Source of the DNA: Bdellovibrio sp. | Lineage (GTDB): Bacteria > Bdellovibrionota > Bdellovibrionia > Bdellovibrionales > Bdellovibrionaceae | Assembly: GCA_014376435.1 (NCBI GenBank) | Contig: JACMRL010000030.1 | Span: 1 to 46,494 of the forward strand | Reading direction: 5' to 3' | Length of the DNA: 46,494 nucleotides | In this document: positions 7,791 to 15,425 of the stretch, piece by piece | Layout: each line of letters opens with the position of its first letter | Numbering within the stretch: the first letter of the stretch is position 1 | Made by a program: the position numbers and the translations under genes | The notes under the pieces: model-generated | Databases searched by the model: none | What the model was told of the DNA's origin: nothing | What the model saw: only the letters and a program-made list of their open reading frames with translations

Positions 7791-9116
7791 TTAATCCGTC
7801 AGAATTTGGTAAAGCAAGCAAATATTTGCAGACACAATCACCAAAAATAAAAGCCAAGAAATAAGTTTTGCGACCCCACGTATCGTGAACTTGCCCATCA
7901 GCTGCTTATCAGTAACAAATCGAATCAATGGAAATATAACAAAGGGCAGTTGTAAGCTTAAAATTACTTGGGTCAATACTAATAATCGCCCCGTTGAACC
8001 TTCACCCAATAGTTTCACGCCCATATAAGCAGGAATTAATGCTAAACCTCGTGTAATGATACGTCTTTTCCAACAAGGAATTTTTAAATTAAGAAAACCA
8101 TCCAAAATAATTTGTCCGGCGATGGTGCCCGTAAAAGTCGAACTTTGACCGGCCGCCAATAAAGCTACACCAAAAAGAATCGCCGCAATCGACGAGCCCA
8201 CGACCGGATCTAATAAATGAAAAGCTTCATCAATTCCGGCGACAGAGTGGTTACCCGTTTTGTTAAATGCGGCCGCCGCTAAAATTAAAATCGCTGAATT
8301 AACTAAAAATGCTAAAAATAAAGAACTGACGGTATCAATCGTATTCATGCGAATCGCGCTTTTTTTAGCTTCGTCTGTTTTCTCAATCAAGCGGGTTTGT
8401 ACGATGGAAGAGTGTAAATATAAATTATGCGGCATGACGGTGGCACCTAAAATACCGATCGCTAAATACAAAGGCTCGGTCTCAGAAATTTTAGTAATCG
8501 ATGGAATATAGCCACGTAAAACTTCGCCCCAAACGGGTTGAACAATCCACAGTTCAATAAAATAACAAATGCCAATCGTCATGACCAGGCCAAGAATAAT
8601 TGCTTCAATTTGCCGGAAGCCTTTACCTTTAAGTCCTAAAATTAAAAGTGTATCAAGCGCCGTAATCGCGATGCCTTGGGGTAAAGTGCAACCTAGTAAA
8701 AGTTTAAATGCCAAGGCACAACCCAAGACTTCGGCAATATCAGTCGCAATAATGGCGATCTCGGCCAGCAGCCACAAAACAATGCTAGTTTTTTTAGAAT
8801 ATTTATCCCGGCATAGTTGCGCGATATCGCGTCCAGAAACCAAGCCAACTCGTAATGTTAAGCACTGTAAAAAAATACCGGCTAAGCTAGAAAGCAAAAC
8901 AATAAACAAAAGACTATATCCATACTTTGAGCCCGCTTCGATATCCGTCGCCCAGTTTCCTGGATCCATATAACCAACTGAAACTAAAAGTCCTGGTCCT
9001 AAAAAAAGTGTTAGTTTCTTCCAGAAAGACGCATTCGTGGGAATAACGACCGAGCCCTGAATTTCTGAGGGGCAAAATGGGGCGGTCGCTAAATCAGGAA
9101 GTTTAAATTTAAACAT
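7791..9116 (-). CDS. mntH: Nramp divalent metal transporter (MntH)
   Basis: This integral membrane protein of 441 residues has about 11 transmembrane helices. It imports Mn2+ (and possibly Fe2+) with protons. Family signatures are DPGN at 51-54 and MPHN at 228-231, the unwound helix segments that bind the metal. The frame can be extended to a GTG at 9131, but GGAG lies six bases before the ATG at 9116, so I use that ATG. The gene is divergent from a peroxiredoxin; manganese uptake and peroxide removal are commonly linked responses, so a shared oxidative-stress regulon is plausible. No MntR or Fur box is clear enough to call. Confidence 0.92.
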   Translation of the reverse strand: MFKFKLPDLATAPFCPSEIQGSVVIPTNASFWKKLTLFLGPGLLVSVGYMDPGNWATDIEAGSKYGYSLLFIVLLSSLAGIFLQCLTLRVGLVSGRDIAQLCRDKYSKKTSIVLWLLAEIAIIATDIAEVLGCALAFKLLLGCTLPQGIAITALDTLLILGLKGKGFRQIEAIILGLVMTIGICYFIELWIVQPVWGEVLRGYIPSITKISETEPLYLAIGILGATVMPHNLYLHSSIVQTRLIEKTDEAKKSAIRMNTIDTVSSLFLAFLVNSAILILAAAAFNKTGNHSVAGIDEAFHLLDPVVGSSIAAILFGVALLAAGQSSTFTGTIAGQIILDGFLNLKIPCWKRRIITRGLALIPAYMGVKLLGEGSTGRLLVLTQVILSLQLPFVIFPLIRFVTDKQLMGKFTIRGVAKLISWLLFLVIVSANICLLYQILTD

Positions 9117-9239
9117 AAAATTCTCCGTCACTACGATAATAGGTTAGTTTTGCATTTGCGCCGGGTCAATCGTTGATACGTAAAGGTGAGTGGGTTTCAA
9201 TAAGAGTTCTTTTTAATAACTTTTCATAAGGAGAATTTT

Positions 9240-9881
9240 ATGTCTTTGCACATCGGTGATATCGCTCCGGATTTTCAACAAGATTCAACGGAAGGTTCAT
9301 TAAGTTTTCATAAATGGAAGGGTAACAGCTGGGCTGTTTTATTTTCGCATCCAAAAAATTTCACTCCAGTTTGTACGACTGAATTAGGTGAGGCTTCGCG
9401 CTTAAAACCTGAATTTGATAAACGTAACGTTAAAGTTTTAGGTTTAAGCGTTGATAAGTTAGAGGATCACGATCGTTGGTCAAAAGATATTCACGAAACT
9501 CAAGGTACCGCTTTAAATTTTCCGTTACTTGCAGATGAAGATAAAAAAGTTTCGAAGTTGTACGATATGATTCATCCCAATGCAAATGACACGATGACCG
9601 TACGCTCAGTATTCATCGTAGATCCAAACAACAAAATTCGCTTGATTTTAACTTATCCGGCTAGCACGGGCCGTAACTTTTTAGAAATTTTACGCGTGAT
9701 CGATTCTTTACAATTAACAGATAATCACAAAGTCGCGACGCCGGTAAATTGGAAAGACGGCGACGATGTCATTATCGTTCCTTCGTTACAAGATAAGGCC
9801 GAGATCGATCGATTATTCCCAAAAGGTTACAAAACGGTGAAGCCTTATTTACGAATTACTCCACAACCGAATAAAAAATAA
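9240..9881 (+). CDS. 1-Cys peroxiredoxin (Prx6 type)
   Basis: This cytosolic peroxidase of 213 residues reduces H2O2 and organic peroxides. The peroxidatic Cys45 sits in the motif NFTPVCTTELGE. No other cysteine occurs in the protein, so there is no resolving cysteine, which makes it the 1-Cys Prx6 class. The long C-terminal extension after residue 160 (PVNWKDGDDVIIVP) is also Prx6-like. GGAG lies upstream of the ATG. Its TAA overlaps the ATG of the cysteine-synthase gene, so the two are coupled; a thiol product could serve as reductant, which is an inference. Confidence 0.92.
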   Translation: MSLHIGDIAPDFQQDSTEGSLSFHKWKGNSWAVLFSHPKNFTPVCTTELGEASRLKPEFDKRNVKVLGLSVDKLEDHDRWSKDIHETQGTALNFPLLADEDKKVSKLYDMIHPNANDTMTVRSVFIVDPNNKIRLILTYPASTGRNFLEILRVIDSLQLTDNHKVATPVNWKDGDDVIIVPSLQDKAEIDRLFPKGYKTVKPYLRITPQPNKK

Positions 9882-10864
9882 TGTTATTCGGTAATGTTTC
9901 AGAAATTATTGGCGAAACGCCCTTGGTAAAAATTGAATCGCTATCGAAGGCCACTGGCTGTGAAATTTTTGGTAAGGCTGAATTTTTAAATCCAGGTGGT
10001 AGTGTAAAAGACCGTACCGCCTTAGGAATTATTGAAGCGGCCGAAGCGGTCGGTTTACTAAAGCCAGGTTACGCGATCATCGAAGGCACTGCGGGAAATA
10101 CCGGAATTGGCTTAGCGACGATTGCGGCGCAAAAATCTTACCGCTGTATCATTGTAATGGCGAATAACCAAGCCCAAGAAAAATATCAAACCTTGCGTGC
10201 CTTAGGCGCCGAATTAATTACGGTTGATCCATGTCCATTTACCAATCAAAATCACTTTTATCATACGGCACGTAGACTGGCAGAAAAAACTCCGAATTCA
10301 TTTTGGGCGGACCAATTTGAAAATCCAGCCAATTATCAGATTCACTACCGGACGACCGGTGCAGAAATTTGGAAGCAAACCGATGGGCGTATTGATGCAT
10401 TTATTTCTGCCGTAGGAACGGGTGGAACCTTAGGCGGAGTTTCTAAATATTTAAAAGAAAAAAAACCAAGTGTACATATTCGGCTCGCGGACCCGTTTGG
10501 CTCAGGTTTATATTCGTATTTTAAAACTGGGCAAATGGCTTCCACTGGCTCTTCAATTACCGAGGGCATCGGTATTATGCGATTAACCGCTAACTTCAAA
10601 GAGGCTATTATCGATGAAGCCGTCCAGGTTAGTGATCAAGATATGATTTCCATGTTGTATCACTTAGCGAAGCACGATGGATTGTTAGTTGGAACTTCTG
10701 CCGCAATCAATATTTCTGCAGCCTATAAGTATGCCCTAGAAAATAAAAACAAAGGTCTCAAGATCGTGACCATACTTTGTGATTCGGCTTTACGATACCA
10801 ATCACGTATTTTTGACCCACAGTTCTTGACTGATAAATCGTTAAGCCCAAAAGATATCCTATGA
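9881..10864 (+). CDS. cysK: Cysteine synthase-like PLP enzyme
   Basis: The 327-residue fold-type II PLP enzyme has the Schiff-base Lys43 in NPGGSVKDRT, the substrate loop EGTAGNTGIGLA near 83-94 and the phosphate-cradling AVGTGGTLGG near 178-187. It most likely makes cysteine from O-acetylserine and sulfide. Cystathionine beta-synthase-type activity is an alternative because the catalytic domains are alike; no CBS regulatory domain is present. Translation is coupled to the peroxiredoxin through a TAATG overlap. The pairing suggests cysteine supply during oxidative stress. Confidence 0.85.
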   Translation: MLFGNVSEIIGETPLVKIESLSKATGCEIFGKAEFLNPGGSVKDRTALGIIEAAEAVGLLKPGYAIIEGTAGNTGIGLATIAAQKSYRCIIVMANNQAQEKYQTLRALGAELITVDPCPFTNQNHFYHTARRLAEKTPNSFWADQFENPANYQIHYRTTGAEIWKQTDGRIDAFISAVGTGGTLGGVSKYLKEKKPSVHIRLADPFGSGLYSYFKTGQMASTGSSITEGIGIMRLTANFKEAIIDEAVQVSDQDMISMLYHLAKHDGLLVGTSAAINISAAYKYALENKNKGLKIVTILCDSALRYQSRIFDPQFLTDKSLSPKDIL

Positions 10865-11088
10865 AAAAATCTCGTTGGTACGATCTACGGCGGAAGTATG
10901 TCTGGCGCGACGGATCCATTTTTTAAGTTGAAGCTCACCAAAAGGTCGATGTGGCTGGTGAGACAAGCTTTGCGTGAACGATCGAGCTGCAGAATGAAGT
11001 CGGAGTCGTCCACGCAGGTATTGAAAAAACAATCTATGTTGCTAAAAAAGAATTTTACAAAAAAAAGCTCATACAAAAAAACAACTAG
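10861..11088 (+). pseudogene. Remnant of a small coupled gene with two in-frame stops
   Basis: An ATG at 10861 overlaps the TGA of the cysK-like gene, as in a real operon. The frame reads 21 residues (MKKSRWYDLRRKYVWRDGSI F), meets TAA at 10924-10926, continues with VEAHQKVDVAGETSFA, meets TGA, then continues with TIELQNEVGVVHAGIEKTIY and on to TAG at 11086-11088. The residue choice between the stops looks like real protein, unlike the other frames here. I read it as a decayed gene of about 75 codons, product unknown. Two single-base sequencing errors could give the same picture. Confidence 0.4.
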
Positions 11089-11095
11089 AAGTTAA

Positions 11096-11584
11096 TTATT
11101 TTTTTTTAGCTTTAGCTACCACAGCACGCTTTAAATCATTGATATTGATTGAATCGTTTTGGTTAGCACAAATACCCTCAGTCCATACAGAAAGACGAGT
11201 TGGATTTGTAAATCCCACGATGATATCGCATGAATCTTTATGAGAAATTAACTGAACTAAGTTCTGATTTTGCGCAACGATAGATACTACTTCAGTATCC
11301 ACATTTTTCTTGTGAGCAACTTTTTGAGAAATTTTCACCAAATAGGAACTTGAATCTAATTTTTCAATAGAAACTGTATCTTGCGAACGTGTAATGTAAC
11401 ATTTATCTTTAAAAGTATAACCACGGGCTTTTTTACAAGCTTTTGCGTCTTTAGCCGCTTTGATAATGCCAGTTTGACGTTTACCAAACGAACCCTCGAT
11501 GTTTAAATCAGGCGTAATCACCACTTGTGCCATTGTCATTGCCGAAAAACATAAGACTGCTACTGAAACAAAAAGATTCTTCAT
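11096..11584 (-). CDS. Secreted hypothetical protein
   Basis: This 162-residue protein has a clear signal peptide (MKNLFVSVAVLCFSAMTMA, cleavage near residue 19) and a lysine-rich mature part ending in KKK. Four cysteines (in AKACKK, DKCYI, DSCDI and GICAN) suggest two disulfides in the periplasm. I do not recognise the family. A GGAG ribosome binding site is placed correctly before the ATG at 11584. It is a single gene facing the decayed small gene. Confidence 0.7.
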   Translation of the reverse strand: MKNLFVSVAVLCFSAMTMAQVVITPDLNIEGSFGKRQTGIIKAAKDAKACKKARGYTFKDKCYITRSQDTVSIEKLDSSSYLVKISQKVAHKKNVDTEVVSIVAQNQNLVQLISHKDSCDIIVGFTNPTRLSVWTEGICANQNDSININDLKRAVVAKAKKK

Positions 11585-11710
11585 AAATACTCCTTAGTTA
11601 AAATTCTTTGTTAACAGATGTAGCTATTACGAAATCTATACCGTTCGGAACGTGACCAAAATCGATTTGGAACAAATTACATGTCAAAACTTTATACACT
11701 GTTTCCTAAA

Positions 11711-11785
11711 ACGTTAGCCACCATCGTTGGGCAAAGCTAGTCGTGCGGGCTACACCTATATCCGTTTCTGCCTCAGAGGAACGAT
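11711..11785 (+). other. Possible structured RNA upstream of the membrane gene
   Basis: The 301-base gap between 11584 and 11886 holds no gene. Within it, 11718-11730 can fold as CCA-loop-TGG, followed by GCAAAGC (11731-11737) and a second hairpin TAGTC-GTGCG-GGCTA (11738-11752). A hairpin-GCAAAGC-hairpin order recalls cyclic-di-GMP (GEMM) riboswitches, but the closing helix and the usual GGGACGCAAAGC are not matched, so I do not call one. It is more GC-rich than its surroundings. Confidence 0.15.
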
Positions 11786-11885
11786 TATATTCGTTTTAAG
11801 TTGGAAACGAATCGGTTTCCTAATTGCAATTCTATGACTTTGTAAAGGGAATTATCCCGTAATTTAATGAATGAAGGAGCTTTTT

Positions 11886-12356
11886 ATGTTTCCAAAAAGA
11901 TTTGCACTTACTGGCGGTATTATCATGTTAGCAATCGGAATTATTTCGCTAATTCCACAAATGGTAGGATCTATTCAAGGTTTACCAGCTTTAAATTTAG
12001 AACAAAGCTACGGTCTATTTTTAGGATTATTTCCGATGAATATTCTAAATAAAGTAACATTGATTGTTTTTGGTTTGGCGGGAATTTATTCAGCTAGCAA
12101 AAAATTTACGGATCTTCCGGCTTCAATTAAGTTTTCACGATACGTATTTGGTGTAATGGGTGCTTTAGCAATTTTAGGCATAATCCCACAAACTAATACA
12201 TTATTTGGTTACGTGCCCCTATTCGGAAATGAGGTCTGGGCGCACGCAGCATTTGCCGTATTAGGTGCTTACTTCGGTTTTGCATTAACCGCGCGTGTAC
12301 CCAATCAAAAAATTGCCGATAAAAAATTCACGACTCCAGTTCATGGACTACGTTAA
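11886..12356 (+). CDS. DUF4383-like four-helix membrane protein
   Basis: The 156-residue product has four predicted membrane helices (around residues 5-25, 45-65, 80-100 and 110-135). It resembles DUF4383 proteins, whose function is unknown. A longer frame exists from 11871, but AAGGAG lies six bases before the ATG at 11886, so that ATG is the start. It is followed, after a 75-base gap with its own GGAGG, by a small membrane-associated protein; the two may belong to a stress or envelope response, but nothing in the sequence proves it. Confidence 0.65.
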   Translation: MFPKRFALTGGIIMLAIGIISLIPQMVGSIQGLPALNLEQSYGLFLGLFPMNILNKVTLIVFGLAGIYSASKKFTDLPASIKFSRYVFGVMGALAILGIIPQTNTLFGYVPLFGNEVWAHAAFAVLGAYFGFALTARVPNQKIADKKFTTPVHGLR

Positions 12357-12431
12357 ATTAATATCGGGCAAATTAAATAAATTACCTACGTATAGGGTAC
12401 GATCAAGAATTGATAACCATGGAGGAAAATA

Positions 12432-12692
12432 ATGGATTCAATAGTCAAAAAAGTAGCTGCGGCTTATGTTGCTCCGAAAATACTTAAACGTTTGAAATGG
12501 CAGTATCTAGTATTTGGAGTAGCTGCTTACTATGGTTTAAAACTTCTGAGTAAAAAAGGTGTTTTACCAAAACAAACAGGTGCCGCATTAGACTTTGTCG
12601 ACAAGGGAATTGATATGGCAAAAAAGCAAATTGGAATTCAAACGCCAGTTTCGTCGAAGGATCCGTTGCAGATGCACGCTGATCTTCATTAG
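12432..12692 (+). CDS. Small hypothetical membrane-associated protein
   Basis: This 86-residue protein has one hydrophobic helix (YLVFGVAAYYGLKLL, about residues 26-40), flanked by lysines. A basic amphipathic segment (DFVDKGIDMAKKQIG) follows at about 53-67. The start is well supported by GGAGG seven bases upstream. No family is recognised. A strong intrinsic terminator follows its stop. Confidence 0.65.
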   Translation: MDSIVKKVAAAYVAPKILKRLKWQYLVFGVAAYYGLKLLSKKGVLPKQTGAALDFVDKGIDMAKKQIGIQTPVSSKDPLQMHADLH

Positions 12693-12723
12693 TTTCTTTA
12701 ATTTACAGAAAAATGTTTTTAAG

Positions 12724-12750
12724 AACCCAGCCTTTTCGCTGGGTTTTTTT
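12724..12750 (+). terminator. Rho-independent terminator
   Basis: Perfect 8-bp stem AACCCAGC / GCTGGGTT with loop CTTTTC, followed by a run of T. It ends the transcript of the 86-residue gene. Confidence 0.9.
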
Positions 12751-13201
12751 CTGGTTTTAATTCTCACCGGGATTTCGCGTAAATTTTTCCATTCATCTAA
12801 ATTTCAATAAAATTTTCACTCGGATAATATTTGCGTGTGGTGATTGGTTTCACAAATCAGTAGTACGCGATGCTTTAATTCGGCTTGAATCAAAGCCGGA
12901 ATGATATTTTAAATTTGTTTTCATCAAAAATTGGATAGACCGCCTGAATTTTTCGAAGCTATTTATTTTAATACTGTTTAACTGGTCCATAATTTAAAAA
13001 CACTTGAGTTTTAGAATTTTGATTTGTTTTAGCTTGCATTTGCCTAGCTTACTGAATTAGGGCTCGTCGGTAAAGTAATTGCTGAGATCAGTGGCTGTTA
13101 GTGGATGTGTAGGCATGGATCATCCTTTTTTAAAAAGGAGTTAAATTTTTGTACCAAATTGATCCTTTAGGCATCTACAATGTTACAATAAAGCAGGGCT
13201 T
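12751..13201. other. 451-base gene-free interval
   Basis: No convincing ORF is visible on either strand. It holds a few imperfect hairpins (for example GGCTT...AAGCC near 12890, and CCTTTTTTAAAAAGG near 13124) and low-complexity AT-rich DNA. The last 30 bases presumably carry the promoter of the DoxX-like gene. Confidence 0.6.
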
Positions 13202-13603
13202 ATGAATACGACAACAGAGATTTTAAAAAAACGTTTGTGGACGCGACGGGTGATCAGCAGTTTAGCCATTCTGTTTCTACTTTTTAATGGTTCTGCTAAA
13301 ATTGCGCAAATTCCTCAGGCCGTTACGGGTACAACTCAGCTTAGGTATGCTATTTCAATTTTAGTTCCTTTCGGAATTATTCTGTCAATTTGTACTTTGT
13401 TATACGCAATACCTAAAACAAATTTTCTTGGAGTCATCTTGTTAACAGGATGCTTAGGCAGAGCGGTCGCGACACATGTGCGATTAGAACAGCCTTTAGC
13501 ATCGCATGTATTATTTCCGGTTTATGTGGGGATTTTTATTTGGGTTGCTTTTTACTTACGCGACCGAAAAACTGAAGCCTTGCTGTCGTGTAGAAAAAAC
13601 TAA
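13202..13603 (+). CDS. DoxX-like membrane protein
   Basis: A 133-residue protein with four transmembrane helices. It fits the DoxX-like group: FNGSAKIAQIP near 32-42, AIPKTNFLGVILLTGCLGRA near 73-92 with the typical P-T-x-x-L-G-x-x-L-L-T-G pattern, and a C-terminal helix ending YLRDRK. Members of this family have poorly defined roles in membrane redox chemistry. The next gene, yaeQ, starts two bases after the stop, so both are on one transcript. Confidence 0.75.
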   Translation: MNTTTEILKKRLWTRRVISSLAILFLLFNGSAKIAQIPQAVTGTTQLRYAISILVPFGIILSICTLLYAIPKTNFLGVILLTGCLGRAVATHVRLEQPLASHVLFPVYVGIFIWVAFYLRDRKTEALLSCRKN

Positions 13604-13605
13604 GT

Positions 13606-14139
13606 TTGGCATTAGCAGCAAAACTTTTTCGTTTTAAGATCGAACTTTCAGATTTAGAAAAATCTTCTTATCGGTCACTTGATTTTCGGGTGGCTCAGCA
13701 TCCTTCAGAAACCTTAGCTTATCTGCTGACGCGGGTATTTGCATACGCGCTGAGCTACGAAGACGGAATTGAGTTTCCACCGGGCGGGTTGAGCGATCCT
13801 GATTCGCCCGCCGTTAGAGTCGTTAGCCGTACCGGTGATGTATTAGTCGCGATTGAAGTAGGTAATCCATCGGCGCGTAAAATTCATAAGGTATCTAAAG
13901 CTTCGAAGAAATTAAAAATTTATACTTACAAAGATCCGCAAGTTTTACTAAATGAAATGGCGACTGAGCAGATTCATCGAAGAAATGAAATAGAAATTTA
14001 CTCAATTCCAATTAGTTTTTTAGATCGCTTGGCTGAAAAAGTAAAAAAAGAAAATCGCTGGACGCTGATTTATATGGATGGCTCGATCATGGTCAACGGA
14101 GAAGATCTTACGGAAGGCTGCGAGATCAAGCGTTACTAG
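13606..14139 (+). CDS. yaeQ: YaeQ family protein
   Basis: The 177-residue protein matches YaeQ throughout: RFKIELSDLEKSSY at the N-terminus, QHPSETLAYLLTRVFAYAL at about 30-48, GLSDPDSPAV near 61-70, and the central IEVGNPSARKIHKVSKAS followed by KIYTYK. The fold is PD-(D/E)XK nuclease-like, but the cellular role is not established. The start is TTG at 13606, two bases after the DoxX-like stop; TTG-Ala-Leu is where the family normally begins. Confidence 0.85.
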   Translation: MALAAKLFRFKIELSDLEKSSYRSLDFRVAQHPSETLAYLLTRVFAYALSYEDGIEFPPGGLSDPDSPAVRVVSRTGDVLVAIEVGNPSARKIHKVSKASKKLKIYTYKDPQVLLNEMATEQIHRRNEIEIYSIPISFLDRLAEKVKKENRWTLIYMDGSIMVNGEDLTEGCEIKRY

Positions 14140-14181
14140 TTTACGCTAAGATGTGAAATAGTTCGTAAGTCTTAGCAAATA

Positions 14182-14203
14182 GCTTTAGCGTTAAAACTAA
14201 AGC
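14182..14203. terminator. Weak hairpin between convergent genes
   Basis: Seven-base stem GCTTTAG / CTAAAGC separated by eight bases, followed on the plus strand by GGTTTTA. It lies between the convergent yaeQ and FKBP genes and could end transcription in both directions, but the T-run is short. Confidence 0.35.
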
Positions 14204-14207
14204 GGTT

Positions 14208-14549
14208 TTAAGCTCGGGTTCGCACTTCAAAAAGTTCAACCTGAAAAATTAAATTTGAATTAGGTTTTATGAACTGACCGATTTGTCTTTCGCCGTAACC
14301 CAAATGCGCAGGTACAAATAAAGTTCTTTTCCCGCCTTCTTTCATCCCCATAACGCCTTGATCCCAGCCCTTAATAACTCGTCCTGAACCAATCACAAAT
14401 TGAAACATCCGGCCGTGATCGTGTGATGAATCAAACTTGGTTCCATCCTCTAAAAGACCCGTATAGTGAACAAATAGTAACGCACCCTTAACGGCTTCTT
14501 TGCCGTCACCAACGATGGTATCCGTCATTTTTAATTCGGAATTATTCAT
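14208..14549 (-). CDS. FKBP-type peptidyl-prolyl isomerase
   Basis: A 113-residue single-domain FKBP, a cytosolic proline isomerase with the standard core: VHYTGLLEDGTKFDSS, then MFQFVIGSGRVIKGWDQGV, MKEGGKR and HLGYGERQ. The frame extends upstream to 14612, but the sequence before MNNSELKMTDT is not FKBP-like. The ATG at 14549 overlaps the end of a methyltransferase fragment. Apart from that junction it looks intact. With only one domain it is a minimal folding catalyst. Confidence 0.85.
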   Translation of the reverse strand: MNNSELKMTDTIVGDGKEAVKGALLFVHYTGLLEDGTKFDSSHDHGRMFQFVIGSGRVIKGWDQGVMGMKEGGKRTLFVPAHLGYGERQIGQFIKPNSNLIFQVELFEVRTRA

Positions 14550-14839
14550 TGTCCCAACTAATCTCAATTTTGATTTCATCTGGGTCAGTAATGTAGAAGC
14601 TAGCGAACTCATTTTTCTCGTGCATCATTTTGGCTGACCAATCAGTTGACTTATCGGTATAAACTTTTTGTCTACCCCGGTTACGGCCCGTATTATAAGT
14701 TGGATCTAAATACACTAGACTGAATTTTTTTTGCCATATTCTTAATGAATTGCTGACTGACGGTTTCGGCATCGCCCTTCAGAAGCTGCGCAGATTTCTC
14801 CGGCAGTAATTTAGTAAGTAAGTTTTTGTATTCAGGCAT
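14542..14839 (-). pseudogene. N-terminal fragment of a beta-class DNA methyltransferase, frameshifted
   Basis: From the ATG at 14839 one frame reads MPEYKNLLTKLLPEKSAQLL then KGDAETVSQQFIKNMAKK. At a run of eight A (about 14732-14739) the match moves to another frame: FSLVYLDPTYNTGRNRG, then STDWSAKMM and EIKIEISWDNE, ending at a stop at 14542. This follows the N-terminus of type III Mod/N6-adenine methyltransferases: GD..., the catalytic DPPYNTG (here DPTYNTG), S-DW--MM, and I-IS-DNE. Removing one A from the run would join the frames. The remaining 200 or more residues are missing and FKBP starts immediately, so it is a truncated remnant. The catalytic second proline is threonine. Confidence 0.6.
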
Positions 14840-14971
14840 TTGCAACCTCGGGCTGAATTTTCACCATATAAACAAAACAGTCAATCAAATCACCATTTAC
14901 GTATTAATTCGGTGACAGTACCCTAAAAACTCGTCATCTTACGGCATCAACAATTCTAACTAGGATACCCC

Positions 14972-15289
14972 ATGCCAATTTATATCGTAAAAGCATTATT
15001 ACAAGAAGTGACCGACGAAGACATCTACCAAGAGCTAGACACGGCTATGGCAGACGAAGAAGGTTACCCATACATCACTGATGAAAATGAAAAAATATAT
15101 GCTTTACCGCTAGATACCTTCGAATTTGACGTAGAAATTGACGCAAAGGCGTTACTAAACGTTGTAAAATTAATCTGCGCCACCATCGAGAAAAAACATA
15201 AACTTAAAAAGACTCCGATCATGGTAATCGAAACTGCCGAAATGCAAGTCGAAAACTTGGAAGAATTAAGCGACGAAGATTTCGAATAA
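14972..15289 (+). CDS. Small acidic hypothetical protein
   Basis: A 105-residue, strongly acidic protein with an aspartate/glutamate-rich start (TDEDIYQELDTAMADEEG) and an acidic tail (LEELSDEDFE). The middle is a lysine-bearing helix (LLNVVKLICATIEKKHKLKK). I do not recognise it. It stands alone, with an intergenic promoter region upstream. The acidic character could mean a nucleic acid mimic or a partner-binding adaptor, but this is only suggestive. Confidence 0.6.
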   Translation: MPIYIVKALLQEVTDEDIYQELDTAMADEEGYPYITDENEKIYALPLDTFEFDVEIDAKALLNVVKLICATIEKKHKLKKTPIMVIETAEMQVENLEELSDEDFE

Positions 15290-15425
15290 GTCCAGTAAAG
15301 TTTGATCCGCTTAGTTTTTATGTTTAAAAGCTGTTTTAACTTAATGCTTAATCGTCGATTTTTAAAAGATGAAAGGCTGTAATTAATCAGACTTAAACAT
15401 CGCGCTCTTAACTGGAACAGATCAT

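Noticed and set aside
10898..11095. 65-codon plus frame and 63-codon minus frame behind cysK
   Set aside because: Composition is skewed to basic or repetitive residues; the frame in register with the ATG at 10861 reads better as a decayed gene.
14549..14612. N-terminal extension of FKBP to 14612
   Set aside because: The extra residues are out of register with the methyltransferase remnant and do not match FKBP.
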